A DNA stretch of 64,000 bases, from positions 1 through 64,000 of IMG/VR virus record IMGVR_UViG_3300025082_000005. One strand, given 5' to 3'. Below, in pieces: positions 56,881 to 64,000 of the stretch; position 1 is the first letter of the stretch; the number at the start of each line of letters is the position of its first letter. Source of the stretch: a virus. The position numbers were made by a program, and so were the translations under genes. The notes under the pieces are model-generated. The model saw only the letters and a program-made list of their open reading frames with translations. It ran no database searches and was not told the origin of the DNA.

Positions 56881-57730
56881 TTGGTAGTTTCTTAACGGTG
56901 AAGTTTCTATCTTTACTAGGCGCGAGAGCAGGAATTGCTAAATGTAAACCTTGTTTTACTAATTGATTATTAGTAATATCCACATTGTTCTTAATCAATT
57001 CATACGAAAAGACTGCTTGAAAGTCTTGTAGCTTTTGATATTGGTAATAATGTTGCCCCATAGTTGCTTTATAGTTCTCTAATCCTGAAGAGGCTCTACT
57101 TACTGTAATAGTAAGAGGCGTCTCTAGTTTTCCAGCTTCACTAGTTATTCTTACAAGGGTATCAGCTAAAGCACTTCCATGAAATTTATCTAGTCTCATT
57201 TGAAGGATAGCATATGTTTTAGGATTAGTGGTAGATCTTAGAATCGCCCTTACTTTCGGAAAGATAGCGCCATAAGACTCTGCATGGTAGTATTGAAGAT
57301 CTACAAGATAACCAGTAAGTTCTTGTTTACATTCATACTGCTTCTGTCCCTTATTAAACCTAAGTGTAGGTAAGGGTTGATCTGGTGGAATAGAGTTAGA
57401 CTCAGCGGTAAACAAATCTATGTAGACAAATGTCAATCCTTTGAGGTCTACAGGCTTTGCTGGTTCAACCTTCTCCACAGGGGCTTCAACGGCTAACTGT
57501 TCATGTGGTGGCTCTATCAGTGGAACCTCACCATTTACTATTAGCTCAGTAAGACCAACCAGTTTAAGGAGATCAAGTAAGAAGTAAGTAAGCTTACCAT
57601 CAATTGTTTTAAACCGTACTTCTCGATTCCCTCTTAGTTCCTTCAATATACGAGAAGGAACTAAGAGTTTAGCTTGTTCTTGGGCTACCCATAGAGGCAG
57701 TTCCTCGAACGTTAAATTCAGTGTACTCAT
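56867..57730 (-). CDS. Unknown replication-region protein
   Basis: 287 residues. The first 85 residues are helical, then a Glu/Pro linker (EPPHEQLAVEAPVEKVEPAKP) leads to a beta-rich C-terminal domain of about 180 residues. I see no catalytic motif. It lies between a RusA-like resolvase (14 bases upstream) and the exonuclease (14-base overlap), so it probably serves DNA replication or recombination, for example as a DNA-binding or clamp-like protein. This is a context inference. Confidence 0.55.
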   Translation of the reverse strand: MSTLNLTFEELPLWVAQEQAKLLVPSRILKELRGNREVRFKTIDGKLTYFLLDLLKLVGLTELIVNGEVPLIEPPHEQLAVEAPVEKVEPAKPVDLKGLTFVYIDLFTAESNSIPPDQPLPTLRFNKGQKQYECKQELTGYLVDLQYYHAESYGAIFPKVRAILRSTTNPKTYAILQMRLDKFHGSALADTLVRITSEAGKLETPLTITVSRASSGLENYKATMGQHYYQYQKLQDFQAVFSYELIKNNVDITNNQLVKQGLHLAIPALAPSKDRNFTVKKLPNDNF

Positions 57731-57744
57731 TAGGTATTAATTAT

Positions 57745-58449
57745 TTATTGGCAATATTCCTTGAATAACCTTTGTCTAGTTGGGTTATTCAAGATTCGAG
57801 GATCATCCTCTTTAAGTAGTATGAATACTAGCTTTCTTTCTTCGGTAGTATCAACAGGAATAAACAAAGGTGCCGGGGGTTTACTGATGAATAGATTATG
57901 ATCATCTGGGATGACCACAGTTCCTCTAGCAAAGCCTCTTACCTTATTTCCTGTTAATACATCTTGGAAAGCTTTCCCATACATATAAAAACGATTATCG
58001 ATATCCCATAAACTCTTTCCTTCACTAAGGATGGTATCGTGTATCTCTGCTTCTAGTCGTATGGGAAAGTCACTAATATCAATAGGCTTCATTGATTCTA
58101 CAAAGGGCATAAGAAAGGCCTTTATAGCTTGTAACATTACATTACGTTGTTCTTGAATAATCGTCTGGTTATAGATATCCTGACCATTGATAAGTTTGTC
58201 CCGAGGCGTACCAGCGGATTTAGGGTTTCGAAGGACTCTTAAGCCTGTCTTCATATCCGTCAAGAAGTATCGTTGCTTTCCTTCAATATTATGAGGCTTA
58301 AATTGATACTTCTCTTGGTTATGATACTTCTTTGCTTTGATCTTCTTCTTCCCAAATTCATAGTATTCGGGTCTCCTTGCGTTTTCTAAGCGTATTCTTC
58401 TAATATAAAGAGGAATTTCTACCCTTCTAAGTTCTTCCAATTGATACAT
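57745..58449 (-). CDS. RusA-like Holliday junction resolvase
   Basis: 234 residues. The C-terminal half has the RusA pattern: D149-I-D151-N152 (WDIDNRF), then K159 and D163 (GKAFQDVL), then P-D182-D183 (VIPDDHNLFI). These acidic residues bind metal and cut branched DNA to resolve recombination intermediates. The N-terminal 90 residues are very basic and longer than in E. coli RusA (120 residues in total), probably for DNA contact. It starts two bases after the unknown gene that follows the E1-like enzyme. Confidence 0.75.
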   Translation of the reverse strand: MYQLEELRRVEIPLYIRRIRLENARRPEYYEFGKKKIKAKKYHNQEKYQFKPHNIEGKQRYFLTDMKTGLRVLRNPKSAGTPRDKLINGQDIYNQTIIQEQRNVMLQAIKAFLMPFVESMKPIDISDFPIRLEAEIHDTILSEGKSLWDIDNRFYMYGKAFQDVLTGNKVRGFARGTVVIPDDHNLFISKPPAPLFIPVDTTEERKLVFILLKEDDPRILNNPTRQRLFKEYCQ

Positions 58450-58451
58450 TT

Positions 58452-59144
58452 CTATTGTGTTTGATATACCTTTTCAGTTATGTGCTTTGAAACAGCAGCT
58501 AGTGTCATTTCTTTAGCTATTGTACTAGTAAATGTAGGCATCCTTGCTTTACCAAACAACACATCCAAATAAGCTGCGTCCTCTATAACTGGTATATCCT
58601 TCAAAGAAGGATCAGAAATTAGGAACTCTTTATACAGCCTTGCTCCCCCTTTCCAAGGTGTTTTATTCCTAGGAAGAAGGATATCAGGGTTTATAACTAA
58701 TCGAAAGGCGTCAGGCTCTACTTTTCTACCAATCCTGGAGCAAGCTAAAACATATTCTATTTGCCCCGGAGATACACATAGACAAACTAAAGGCCTAATA
58801 ACACTGTCTACTCTTAACCAATATCCATTACTCATTACTTCATTTGTTCCTACTTGTACACATTGTCCAAGAAAACCAAAGGCACTTATATATGTTATAT
58901 CGCAGAAAGTAGCAGCAACACCATCAGTCCTATGAGAATACAGAAAGTACTCTGCTGCTTCTTGGTATGTAGTACGCCCATATACATTATCTATAGAAGG
59001 AAAGACAAAAGGAACATAAGGTCTATGCCCCTCTATATTTAAATTTAAAGCTTGTACTGGTATAAGAGATTTACGTTTACACAAAGTTTTAGGTACAAGA
59101 AGCTTCTTAGTTAGTGGCCCTCTGTGTCGTCCTGAAAGTGTCAT
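58452..59144 (-). CDS. Unknown protein of the ubiquitin-like cassette
   Basis: 230 residues, overlapping the E1-like gene by four bases (ATGA), so the two are likely co-translated. A basic, Cys-containing N-terminus is followed by FPSIDNVYGRTTYQEAAEYF near residues 48-67. Beta-rich parts hold several cysteines (LVCLCVSP near 123, VLACSRIG near 135). It shows no motif I can name. It could be a substrate, an E1 partner or an adaptor; the gene order makes a link to the conjugation set likely. Confidence 0.5.
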   Translation of the reverse strand: MTLSGRHRGPLTKKLLVPKTLCKRKSLIPVQALNLNIEGHRPYVPFVFPSIDNVYGRTTYQEAAEYFLYSHRTDGVAATFCDITYISAFGFLGQCVQVGTNEVMSNGYWLRVDSVIRPLVCLCVSPGQIEYVLACSRIGRKVEPDAFRLVINPDILLPRNKTPWKGGARLYKEFLISDPSLKDIPVIEDAAYLDVLFGKARMPTFTSTIAKEMTLAAVSKHITEKVYQTQ

Positions 59145-59830
59145 ATTTCTATCTCAGTAAAGATTAAACATGATTCATATCGAAGCTTAAAGGGTACATC
59201 TCTTAAATCCATAGCTACTTTATAGTTAGTCATATAATTATTAAAGATTTGTACCATCTTCGAACCTATTTCAGCTCCAATATGAGAAGTTGCCTTCATT
59301 GAACAAGCAAGATCCCCTACCTCGTTATCATGAAATAGAGTCTCTTTGTACCTCTCTGCTCGATCAGGAGTAACTGCATAGATTTGATAACTCTCTACAG
59401 TCATTCTACCATCGATAAAGATTGCCGGTTTTGTAGCTCTTTGGAATTGGTTCTTTTCATACCAACTAGCAAACATATCTGCTCTTGCTTCCATATTGTC
59501 GAAACCGGAAAACACAATATTTGTAAGAGGATCACCATATTTATATCTTCCCATTAGCTCAACCTCTTCTCCTCCAGAGAAGTCCTTTACCAACTCTTGG
59601 ACAACCTGTGCTTTGCTTTTCCCTATAGAAGATGTAGGATAGCATTGGCCTCCCATGTTTGTATACTCTATGAAATCGTCATCGTACACCTTCATAGGAA
59701 TACCTTGACGCCCTAGAAACATGGCTAGCCAGGAACCTATTCCTCCTACGCCTCCTACCGTTACAGCAGGGAAGTTATTTGAGAACCAGATACAATCCTT
59801 GAATCTGGCTCTATAGTTATCATCAGTCAT
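59141..59830 (-). CDS. ThiF/E1-like ubiquitin-like-protein activating enzyme
   Basis: 229 residues. The Rossmann nucleotide loop GGVGGIGS (26-33) is followed by the acidic ribose-binding strand YDDDFIEYTN (49-58), GKSKAQ (70-75), and FSGFDNMEAR (107-116) with the ATP-site Asp111. A candidate catalytic cysteine C176 lies in ACSMKATSHIGAEIGSKMVQ. This fold adenylates the C-terminus of a ubiquitin-like protein and passes it to a Cys. The usual Arg-Gln after the Asn reads NMGGQ, so the arginine finger is missing here. It overlaps the JAB gene by eight bases and lacks an extra domain. Confidence 0.85.
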   Translation of the reverse strand: MTDDNYRARFKDCIWFSNNFPAVTVGGVGGIGSWLAMFLGRQGIPMKVYDDDFIEYTNMGGQCYPTSSIGKSKAQVVQELVKDFSGGEEVELMGRYKYGDPLTNIVFSGFDNMEARADMFASWYEKNQFQRATKPAIFIDGRMTVESYQIYAVTPDRAERYKETLFHDNEVGDLACSMKATSHIGAEIGSKMVQIFNNYMTNYKVAMDLRDVPFKLRYESCLIFTEIEI

Positions 59831-61031
59831 AAGGTAATTCGGGATTTATACTTTGCATTTCTAATACATCTAAAGCGTCTTCAATTGCTTCCCATATAGT
59901 AAAGTCAGGGCCGTTTCTGTTTACTAAGGCACCACGAAAACCATCAAGAAGTCCATCTATAGTTTCTCGTTGCTCTGCTTCTGCAAATACCTTTGGAAAG
60001 AAGGCGATTAAAGAACGCCTATAATTACTTATATCCTGCTCTCTTTCAACTCTGTGTAGTACCTCTGTAAGAAGGTCTTCTGATAGCATATCCAAAGCAA
60101 GCCACTTTGCACATAATTGAGAGATTTCAAGGTTAGTCATAGCTACATCCATAAGACTATCTTCATACTTCTTCTTTTCGATGTCTTGTTTAGTGTTATA
60201 CCATCCAAATTCTTGTTTAGGCGCTTCATCAATCTTAGTAAACTGCTTCTGGAACCAATCCTCTACAGGGGCTGTCTCAATCTTCACATCACATGAAATA
60301 AGAATAAGCTTCTCTTTTCCTTTGATAATAGAAGAGATTTCTGCCCCTGTTTCATCCTTATGCGTCAGTCTTCTATCTTCCTCCTTTGCATGGATAGCAA
60401 TCTTAGCCGAATACTTCTTTCTAAAGTTCACGATCAGAGACAAATAGTAAAGGAATTGCGAAGCATTGCTATGTAATTCATTCATATCTGTCATGGAGAA
60501 CGCGGTATCCATAACATGATGAGAATGCACATGGCCCATCATCCAAGCAGGAGACTCCATTATTTGTGGGTAAATCTCCATAATATCTATGATACTAGTC
60601 CCAATACTATACTCGGTAGCACTGTGGCTACCTATATGTAAAGGAAAGACAGCATGCACATTTATTACAAGTGTCTCTGGATCAGCAATTGAGCCCTCTT
60701 TTATTTCGTAGATTAGAACGCCACTCCATTCATTATTTCCTACTTGTTTATGTAGGAAATCTACTTGCTTCTCAAAGGAAGAAAGAGAGAGGATCGTCGG
60801 GCAGGCTTTGTGCGTTATCGTTGACAGTTGCTTCGTTGGTTTCGTTGTTGCATAGCCAGCGAAGTCTAGCTCTTTGGTCTCTCCTATCTGGGATTTCCCC
60901 TGCCCTTTCTTTCTCGGATACTTCCCTTTCAACTCCGAAGGCCTTACTATCTTCGGCACTTTTAATTTCGAGGCCCGATGGGATGTTTGAGATCGCTGCT
61001 CCTTTGTATTGTATTTCTTCTTGGTTTTCAT
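59823..61031 (-). CDS. JAMM/JAB metalloprotease (deubiquitinase-like)
   Basis: 402 residues. The JAMM zinc motif is complete: E101 (NNEWSGVLIYE), then H169-S-H171 followed by seven residues, S179 and D182 (MGHVHSHHVMDTAFSMTDMNEL). Such enzymes cut isopeptide or peptide bonds after a ubiquitin-like C-terminus, maturing or removing it. The first 75 residues are Lys-rich and overlap the upstream gene by 260 bases in another frame. No later Met precedes the catalytic part, so the overlap seems real. The C-terminal 200 residues are helical and unassigned. Confidence 0.85.
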   Translation of the reverse strand: MKTKKKYNTKEQRSQTSHRASKLKVPKIVRPSELKGKYPRKKGQGKSQIGETKELDFAGYATTKPTKQLSTITHKACPTILSLSSFEKQVDFLHKQVGNNEWSGVLIYEIKEGSIADPETLVINVHAVFPLHIGSHSATEYSIGTSIIDIMEIYPQIMESPAWMMGHVHSHHVMDTAFSMTDMNELHSNASQFLYYLSLIVNFRKKYSAKIAIHAKEEDRRLTHKDETGAEISSIIKGKEKLILISCDVKIETAPVEDWFQKQFTKIDEAPKQEFGWYNTKQDIEKKKYEDSLMDVAMTNLEISQLCAKWLALDMLSEDLLTEVLHRVEREQDISNYRRSLIAFFPKVFAEAEQRETIDGLLDGFRGALVNRNGPDFTIWEAIEDALDVLEMQSINPELPYD

Positions 61032-61953
61032 AAGAATATGTTAGTAAATATTTGTTAAATGTGGTTATAATGTACTTAGCAATAGTTGGCTCAGCGTGTG
61101 TATATTCTTGCTCCTTTGCTACCTCTTCTTGTTTTGGCTTTAGTATGGTACGAACAACAGCTTTTCCTTTGAATATAAGAGCTGTAGGCCCTTTATGCCT
61201 CTTCTTTGCTCTCAACCATAGCTTTAACTTATGGTATTGTGAAGCAGCTGTAACAAATAAATTATTTACCATAACACCTTTAATTATACTTGCAGCAAGT
61301 AATTGTTTACGTAACTCCTCTCCTTCGGCCAATACTATCTTAATGCTTGTATTGCCTGAGTATTTGTATGTAAGAAGAGGAGGTTGAATACGTGCTTGCT
61401 TTAGAAACGCCTTGATACTTAATCCCTTAGCATCACTTGTATCAACTGCTGCTGGTAGTCCGATCGTACTAAGTAGTATATGAGGTGTGCCTGCTATTGA
61501 CTCCCATTCAAGATATGGTTTAAGGTGGTATAGAAAGGTTTCAAACGTGTCCCAAGTGAAATCACTACGCAACATTGTCATTAACATGTGAATAGGTGTA
61601 TTGATACCACCAAGGCAAAAGGTATTAAGAAAGTTATAATGCTTAGGAGAAAGATGAGAGTGGCCATAACCAACTAGCTCTTCTTCTAATGTAAGGGTTC
61701 CTCGCATACCTTGTAACTCTGCCATCATATGTATATGTTGATTGCCATTAAGTGCTATATAAAACCTAACATAGAGATCTCGAATTAAGTGAGATTCCTT
61801 TTCGTTCTTTATTGTTATTTCTCTAAAGCGAATAGTAACATATACTCCTGTTATTTCCTGTATAATATCTACATTCCTTTCTCCAAATAATGGGTTACAC
61901 AGATCTTTTACTTTCTTGGTAACTAAAGCTTTTCTACTTCGTATGTAGTTCAT
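60772..61953 (-). CDS. Candidate E2-like (UBC-fold) conjugating protein
   Basis: 393 residues from ATG 61953; a TTG three codons earlier is rejected because it falls in the terminator T-run. The segment of residues 37-155 follows an E2 layout: two long strands (GVYVTIRFREITI, YVRFYIALNG), then GYGHSHLSP (H98, H100), FCLGG with C113 as candidate catalytic Cys, and a helix DFTWDTFETFLYHLKPYLEW. This is like the H-P-N...C-L...W-x-P pattern of UBC folds. The C-terminal 230 residues are unknown. Position between Ubl and JAB supports the call. The fold is inferred and not proven. Confidence 0.55.
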   Translation of the reverse strand: MNYIRSRKALVTKKVKDLCNPLFGERNVDIIQEITGVYVTIRFREITIKNEKESHLIRDLYVRFYIALNGNQHIHMMAELQGMRGTLTLEEELVGYGHSHLSPKHYNFLNTFCLGGINTPIHMLMTMLRSDFTWDTFETFLYHLKPYLEWESIAGTPHILLSTIGLPAAVDTSDAKGLSIKAFLKQARIQPPLLTYKYSGNTSIKIVLAEGEELRKQLLAASIIKGVMVNNLFVTAASQYHKLKLWLRAKKRHKGPTALIFKGKAVVRTILKPKQEEVAKEQEYTHAEPTIAKYIITTFNKYLLTYSYENQEEIQYKGAAISNIPSGLEIKSAEDSKAFGVEREVSEKERAGEIPDRRDQRARLRWLCNNETNEATVNDNAQSLPDDPLSFFL

Positions 61954-61956
61954 AAT

Positions 61957-62000
61957 AGTCAAATAAAAAGGGGTTCCTACATTGCTGCAAGAACCCCTTT
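61957..62000 (-). terminator. Intrinsic terminator between the Ubl-like and E2-like genes
   Basis: A perfect 10-bp stem AAAGGGGTTC / GAACCCCTTT (61967-61976 and 61991-62000) has a 14-base loop and is followed in the leftward direction by TTTTATTTG. It ends 24 bases after the Ubl gene and only 3-4 bases before the E2-like ATG region. It should limit transcription into the enzyme genes. Confidence 0.85.
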
Positions 62001-62023
62001 GGTTTATGGTAGAAAGTAATAAA

Positions 62024-62704
62024 CTACCTTCTATTTACTTCGTCTTGAATGTCCTGCCATTCCTTATCTAAGCCTTCGAATATATCGATACGCTTCTCTA
62101 CGGTAATGGTAGTCTTGATTCTGTCTACAACAGACAGTACACCTTCTCTCATTTCTTCCATGAGAACAGAAATTTCTTCCTTAGCTGCTGCTATCTCTGC
62201 TTCAACTTCAACAGGTGCTTCTGTATTAACAGGGTCAGCTGCAACTACTTCTTCTACCTTTTCTACTTCTTTATTTGGTGTTGCTTTCTTCTTTGGCGCT
62301 AGGATATCTGCCACTTCTGCAGGAGTGTACTCAGCTTTTATACGTCTTTGTTTATCTCGTAGACGTCTAAGTAAAGCCTTCTCATCTCCAGTAGTACCTA
62401 GGTTTAAGTGCTTACAAACCTTCTTCAATTCTTTCTTCTTAAGGTTTGTGAAGGCGTCTTCCTTCTTAAGCCTTATACCAGATTTCATCTTAGTAGCAAC
62501 AATGAAGAGAGTAAATTCTGTTGCTGGTAGAATCGCTTTGTCCATATTAAGCGTGTTATTTGTTCCTTTGATAACCGCTTCAATATTTCCTTGGGCAAGC
62601 TCTCCCAATTCTGCTTTTAGTTCTCCCCAATGGGTAGCTTCTGTTTCATGTTGTTTCTTTACCCCAGTAAGGCCAGAAAACACGATAATCTTACGTTTAA
62701 CCAT
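62024..62704 (-). CDS. Putative ubiquitin-like (beta-grasp) protein fused to a SAP-like domain
   Basis: 226 residues. Residues 3-76 read as a beta-grasp: strand KIIVFSG, a second strand, helix HWGELKAELGEL, strand EAVIKGTNN, and last strand FTLFIVATKMKSG ending at G76. This resembles the small PRTRC protein C type Ubl. Residues 87-118 fit a SAP/HeH DNA-binding motif (LKKKELKKVCKHLNLGTTGD, then RRLRD). A Pro/Glu linker and a coiled coil follow. If G76 is freed by the JAB enzyme, a conjugatable Ubl would result. The fold and processing are inferred; the gene is followed by a strong terminator. Confidence 0.55.
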   Translation of the reverse strand: MVKRKIIVFSGLTGVKKQHETEATHWGELKAELGELAQGNIEAVIKGTNNTLNMDKAILPATEFTLFIVATKMKSGIRLKKEDAFTNLKKKELKKVCKHLNLGTTGDEKALLRRLRDKQRRIKAEYTPAEVADILAPKKKATPNKEVEKVEEVVAADPVNTEAPVEVEAEIAAAKEEISVLMEEMREGVLSVVDRIKTTITVEKRIDIFEGLDKEWQDIQDEVNRR

Positions 62705-63688
62705 TTAACTTATATTTAATAATTGTACAATTAATTGCTTTGTTTTGCTCAGGCCATGAGCTTTGAGATAATCACTGATATCCTTTTCCTTTCCAGGAAG
62801 GACAAAGAAAGGAATCTTATAGTGCTCACTGTTCCTCTTGGCCCACTTTATACCCGTTTCATCATTGTCGAAGAGAATGTAAAGTTCGTAATTGCTTAGG
62901 ATCTTTATAGTTTCTGAGTCTAGCAAGGCTCCCTCACTAGGAGGAGCAAAAGCTGAGAACCCCAATTTGTCTAAGACTATTACGTCCTTTAGGCTCTTGG
63001 TAATGATGATTTCATTGTTTATACCTAGTTCTAACTCGTTCCAACCCTGCATATGAGGGCCATTTGATAAGAAACGAGGGGCATTATCACCATTACGATA
63101 AGGGAAGTATATTTTATAATTTCCATTCCCGAAATAGTAGGCATAAGCTGGATCACTAGGTCTGTATTCATATTGGATAACCTCATTAATCCACAGTACT
63201 TTAATAGGCACTACATTAAACTTATTCAGATCCTTACGTGTCAAGTAGAATTGGGTCCAGAAATCCTTATCTCCAAGGGTCCAATCTCGCTTCTTGATAC
63301 TAAAGACCTTCTTTCTAGTTGTGAGGTCGGTAATGAACTTCTTATGAATATCGTATGTAATGGGGGTGTCTTGTGTTAAGGCGAAGTCTTGAGCAATAAG
63401 ATGAAGAGCTTTATTGTAGTTAAGGTTAAACTTGTACTTAACTATATCAAAGCAATCACCGTAGAATTCGCCATTGAAGTCTTTGAGGTAGATGCCAGCA
63501 TTTGTTTGCCGGAACGAACAAGACGGACGTTTGTCATTCTCTCTCAAAGGCGATTTAAAGGCTTTACTATATTGAACGGTAATACCAAGGTATCTCTGAA
63601 GAATTGCTTCCTCAGAGATCCTTGATAATATAAAATCTCGATCAACTTTAGTACGAGCCTTTGAAGGTATGTTCTTACTAGTAAACAC
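62705..63688 (-). CDS. DNA primase (DnaG-type, TOPRIM)
   Basis: 327 residues with GTG start at 63688 overlapping the upstream TAG (TAGTG); no Met lies nearby. The N-terminal part (ILQRYLG...FKSPLRENDKRPSCSF, GDCFDIVKYKF) matches the zinc-binding region of phage primases but lacks the four zinc ligands. The C-terminal TOPRIM has LFDNDETGIKWA (D-x-D, about 271-282) and KEKDISDYL. The acidic Glu of the TOPRIM start is replaced (ITKSLKDV). It makes primers for phage DNA replication or is a divergent loader-type primase. Confidence 0.82.
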   Translation of the reverse strand: MFTSKNIPSKARTKVDRDFILSRISEEAILQRYLGITVQYSKAFKSPLRENDKRPSCSFRQTNAGIYLKDFNGEFYGDCFDIVKYKFNLNYNKALHLIAQDFALTQDTPITYDIHKKFITDLTTRKKVFSIKKRDWTLGDKDFWTQFYLTRKDLNKFNVVPIKVLWINEVIQYEYRPSDPAYAYYFGNGNYKIYFPYRNGDNAPRFLSNGPHMQGWNELELGINNEIIITKSLKDVIVLDKLGFSAFAPPSEGALLDSETIKILSNYELYILFDNDETGIKWAKRNSEHYKIPFFVLPGKEKDISDYLKAHGLSKTKQLIVQLLNIS

Positions 63689-64000
63689 TAGAAGCCATCT
63701 CCATCATCGTCTCCATCCTCTCCTTCTTCGAAATCGTCGTCATCATCATCCGATATAGGAGTACTACGAGCATCTGAATCGATATCAGGTGTATCCGTAG
63801 TGTACTCAAACGAATCATAACGAGGGTCAATGCCCCAATCCAAGGGTCTAATCTCAGAAGAGATAAAGTTTGGAAAGAGAGGCAAGGCTGCAAACTGCTT
63901 CCCGTTCTTCTTGCTTGTCTTCACGACAATCTTAACGGTTAAACCCGTCTTCTTATTCGGTGAAGCTTTAACCATCTCTATAATCTGAGCAGCCCACGCT
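63688..64000 (-). CDS. Acidic-tailed ssDNA-binding-like protein, partial
   Basis: The reading frame runs off the right edge of the window, since no stop occurs before it; at least 103 residues are seen. The visible part has a basic, beta-rich stretch (MVKASPNKKTGLTVKIVVKTSKKNGKQF style) and ends in a long Asp/Glu/Gly tail (a DDDDDD run, then DGDDDGDGF). Such acidic tips are typical of phage and bacterial SSB proteins that call partners. It is directly upstream of the primase, with a TAGTG overlap. Since the N-terminus is missing, the SSB assignment is tentative. Confidence 0.55.
   Translation of the reverse strand, partial: AWAAQIIEMVKASPNKKTGLTVKIVVKTSKKNGKQFAALPLFPNFISSEIRPLDWGIDPRYDSFEYTTDTPDIDSDARSTPISDDDDDDFEEGEDGDDDGDGF

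Noticed and set aside
58452-62704. Full equivalence to the bacterial PRTRC cassette
   Set aside because: No ParB-like or StbA-like gene is present in the window, so only the E1/E2/Ubl/JAB part can be compared.
62049-62708. 219-codon frame antisense to the Ubl-like gene
   Set aside because: It mirrors the complementary frame of a real gene, has Ser-rich low complexity, and no packing with rightward genes.
1-64000. Reassigned TAG or TGA codons as in some gut crAss-like phages
   Set aside because: All three stops end genes at sensible points with tight overlaps, and genes are full length in the standard code.

Overview
The window looks like a 64-kb piece of a crAss-like (Crassvirales-type) tailed phage of a Bacteroidetes host, probably a marine or flavobacterial one. 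The evidence is the syntenic block of terminase large subunit, portal, major capsid protein, small ring/adaptor proteins, a very long muzzle/stabilisation protein, two large internal (cargo) proteins and a giant virion protein. The giant protein carries the D-x-D-x-D-K signature of crAss-type RNA polymerases. Other pointers are AT-rich leaders with little Shine-Dalgarno signal, a Bacteroidetes-type Hc1 histone-like tail, and tail-fibre motifs common in Bacteroidetes phages. Genes end in TAA, TAG and TGA, so there is no sign of stop-codon reassignment.

Layout. Positions 1 to about 51.8 kb are all rightward. They hold packaging and capsid genes (TerL, portal, probable scaffold, major capsid protein), head-to-tail ring proteins (8.7-13.0 kb), a muzzle protein (13.0-17.9 kb), cargo proteins (17.9-23.1 kb) and a 4726-residue virion RNA polymerase polyprotein with two zinc-metalloprotease motifs (23.1-37.3 kb). 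A host-recognition and lysis region follows (37.4-51.8 kb). It contains several tail-fibre or adhesin proteins, an embedded lysis cassette (endolysin, holin, overlapping spanins) and a family 25 glycosyltransferase. A Met-type (CAT) tRNA gene and facing hairpin terminators lie at 51.8-52.03 kb, where the rightward and leftward halves converge.

Positions 52.0-64.0 kb are all leftward and hold nucleotide and replication genes. Read in the direction of transcription from the right edge they are: an acidic-tailed SSB-like protein (cut by the window), a TOPRIM primase, a putative ubiquitin-like (beta-grasp) protein fused to a SAP-like domain, an intrinsic terminator, an E2-like protein, a JAMM/JAB isopeptidase, a ThiF/E1-like activating enzyme, an unknown protein, a RusA-like resolvase, an unknown protein, a 5'-3' exonuclease, a deoxynucleotide kinase, a 56-residue DUF3820-like protein, ThyX, a 36-residue membrane protein, a MazG-like pyrophosphohydrolase, a uracil-DNA glycosylase with an altered pocket, and a protein ending in a histone-like domain.

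The most exciting part is 58.4-62.7 kb: what appears to be a full phage-borne ubiquitin-like conjugation and removal set (Ubl, E2, E1, JAB) sitting inside the replication operon. E1 and JAB are clear from motifs. The Ubl and E2 calls are inferred from sequence pattern and context and need structure prediction. Bacterial cassettes of this kind (PRTRC, Bil) are known, but I do not know of this arrangement being characterised in a crAss-like phage.
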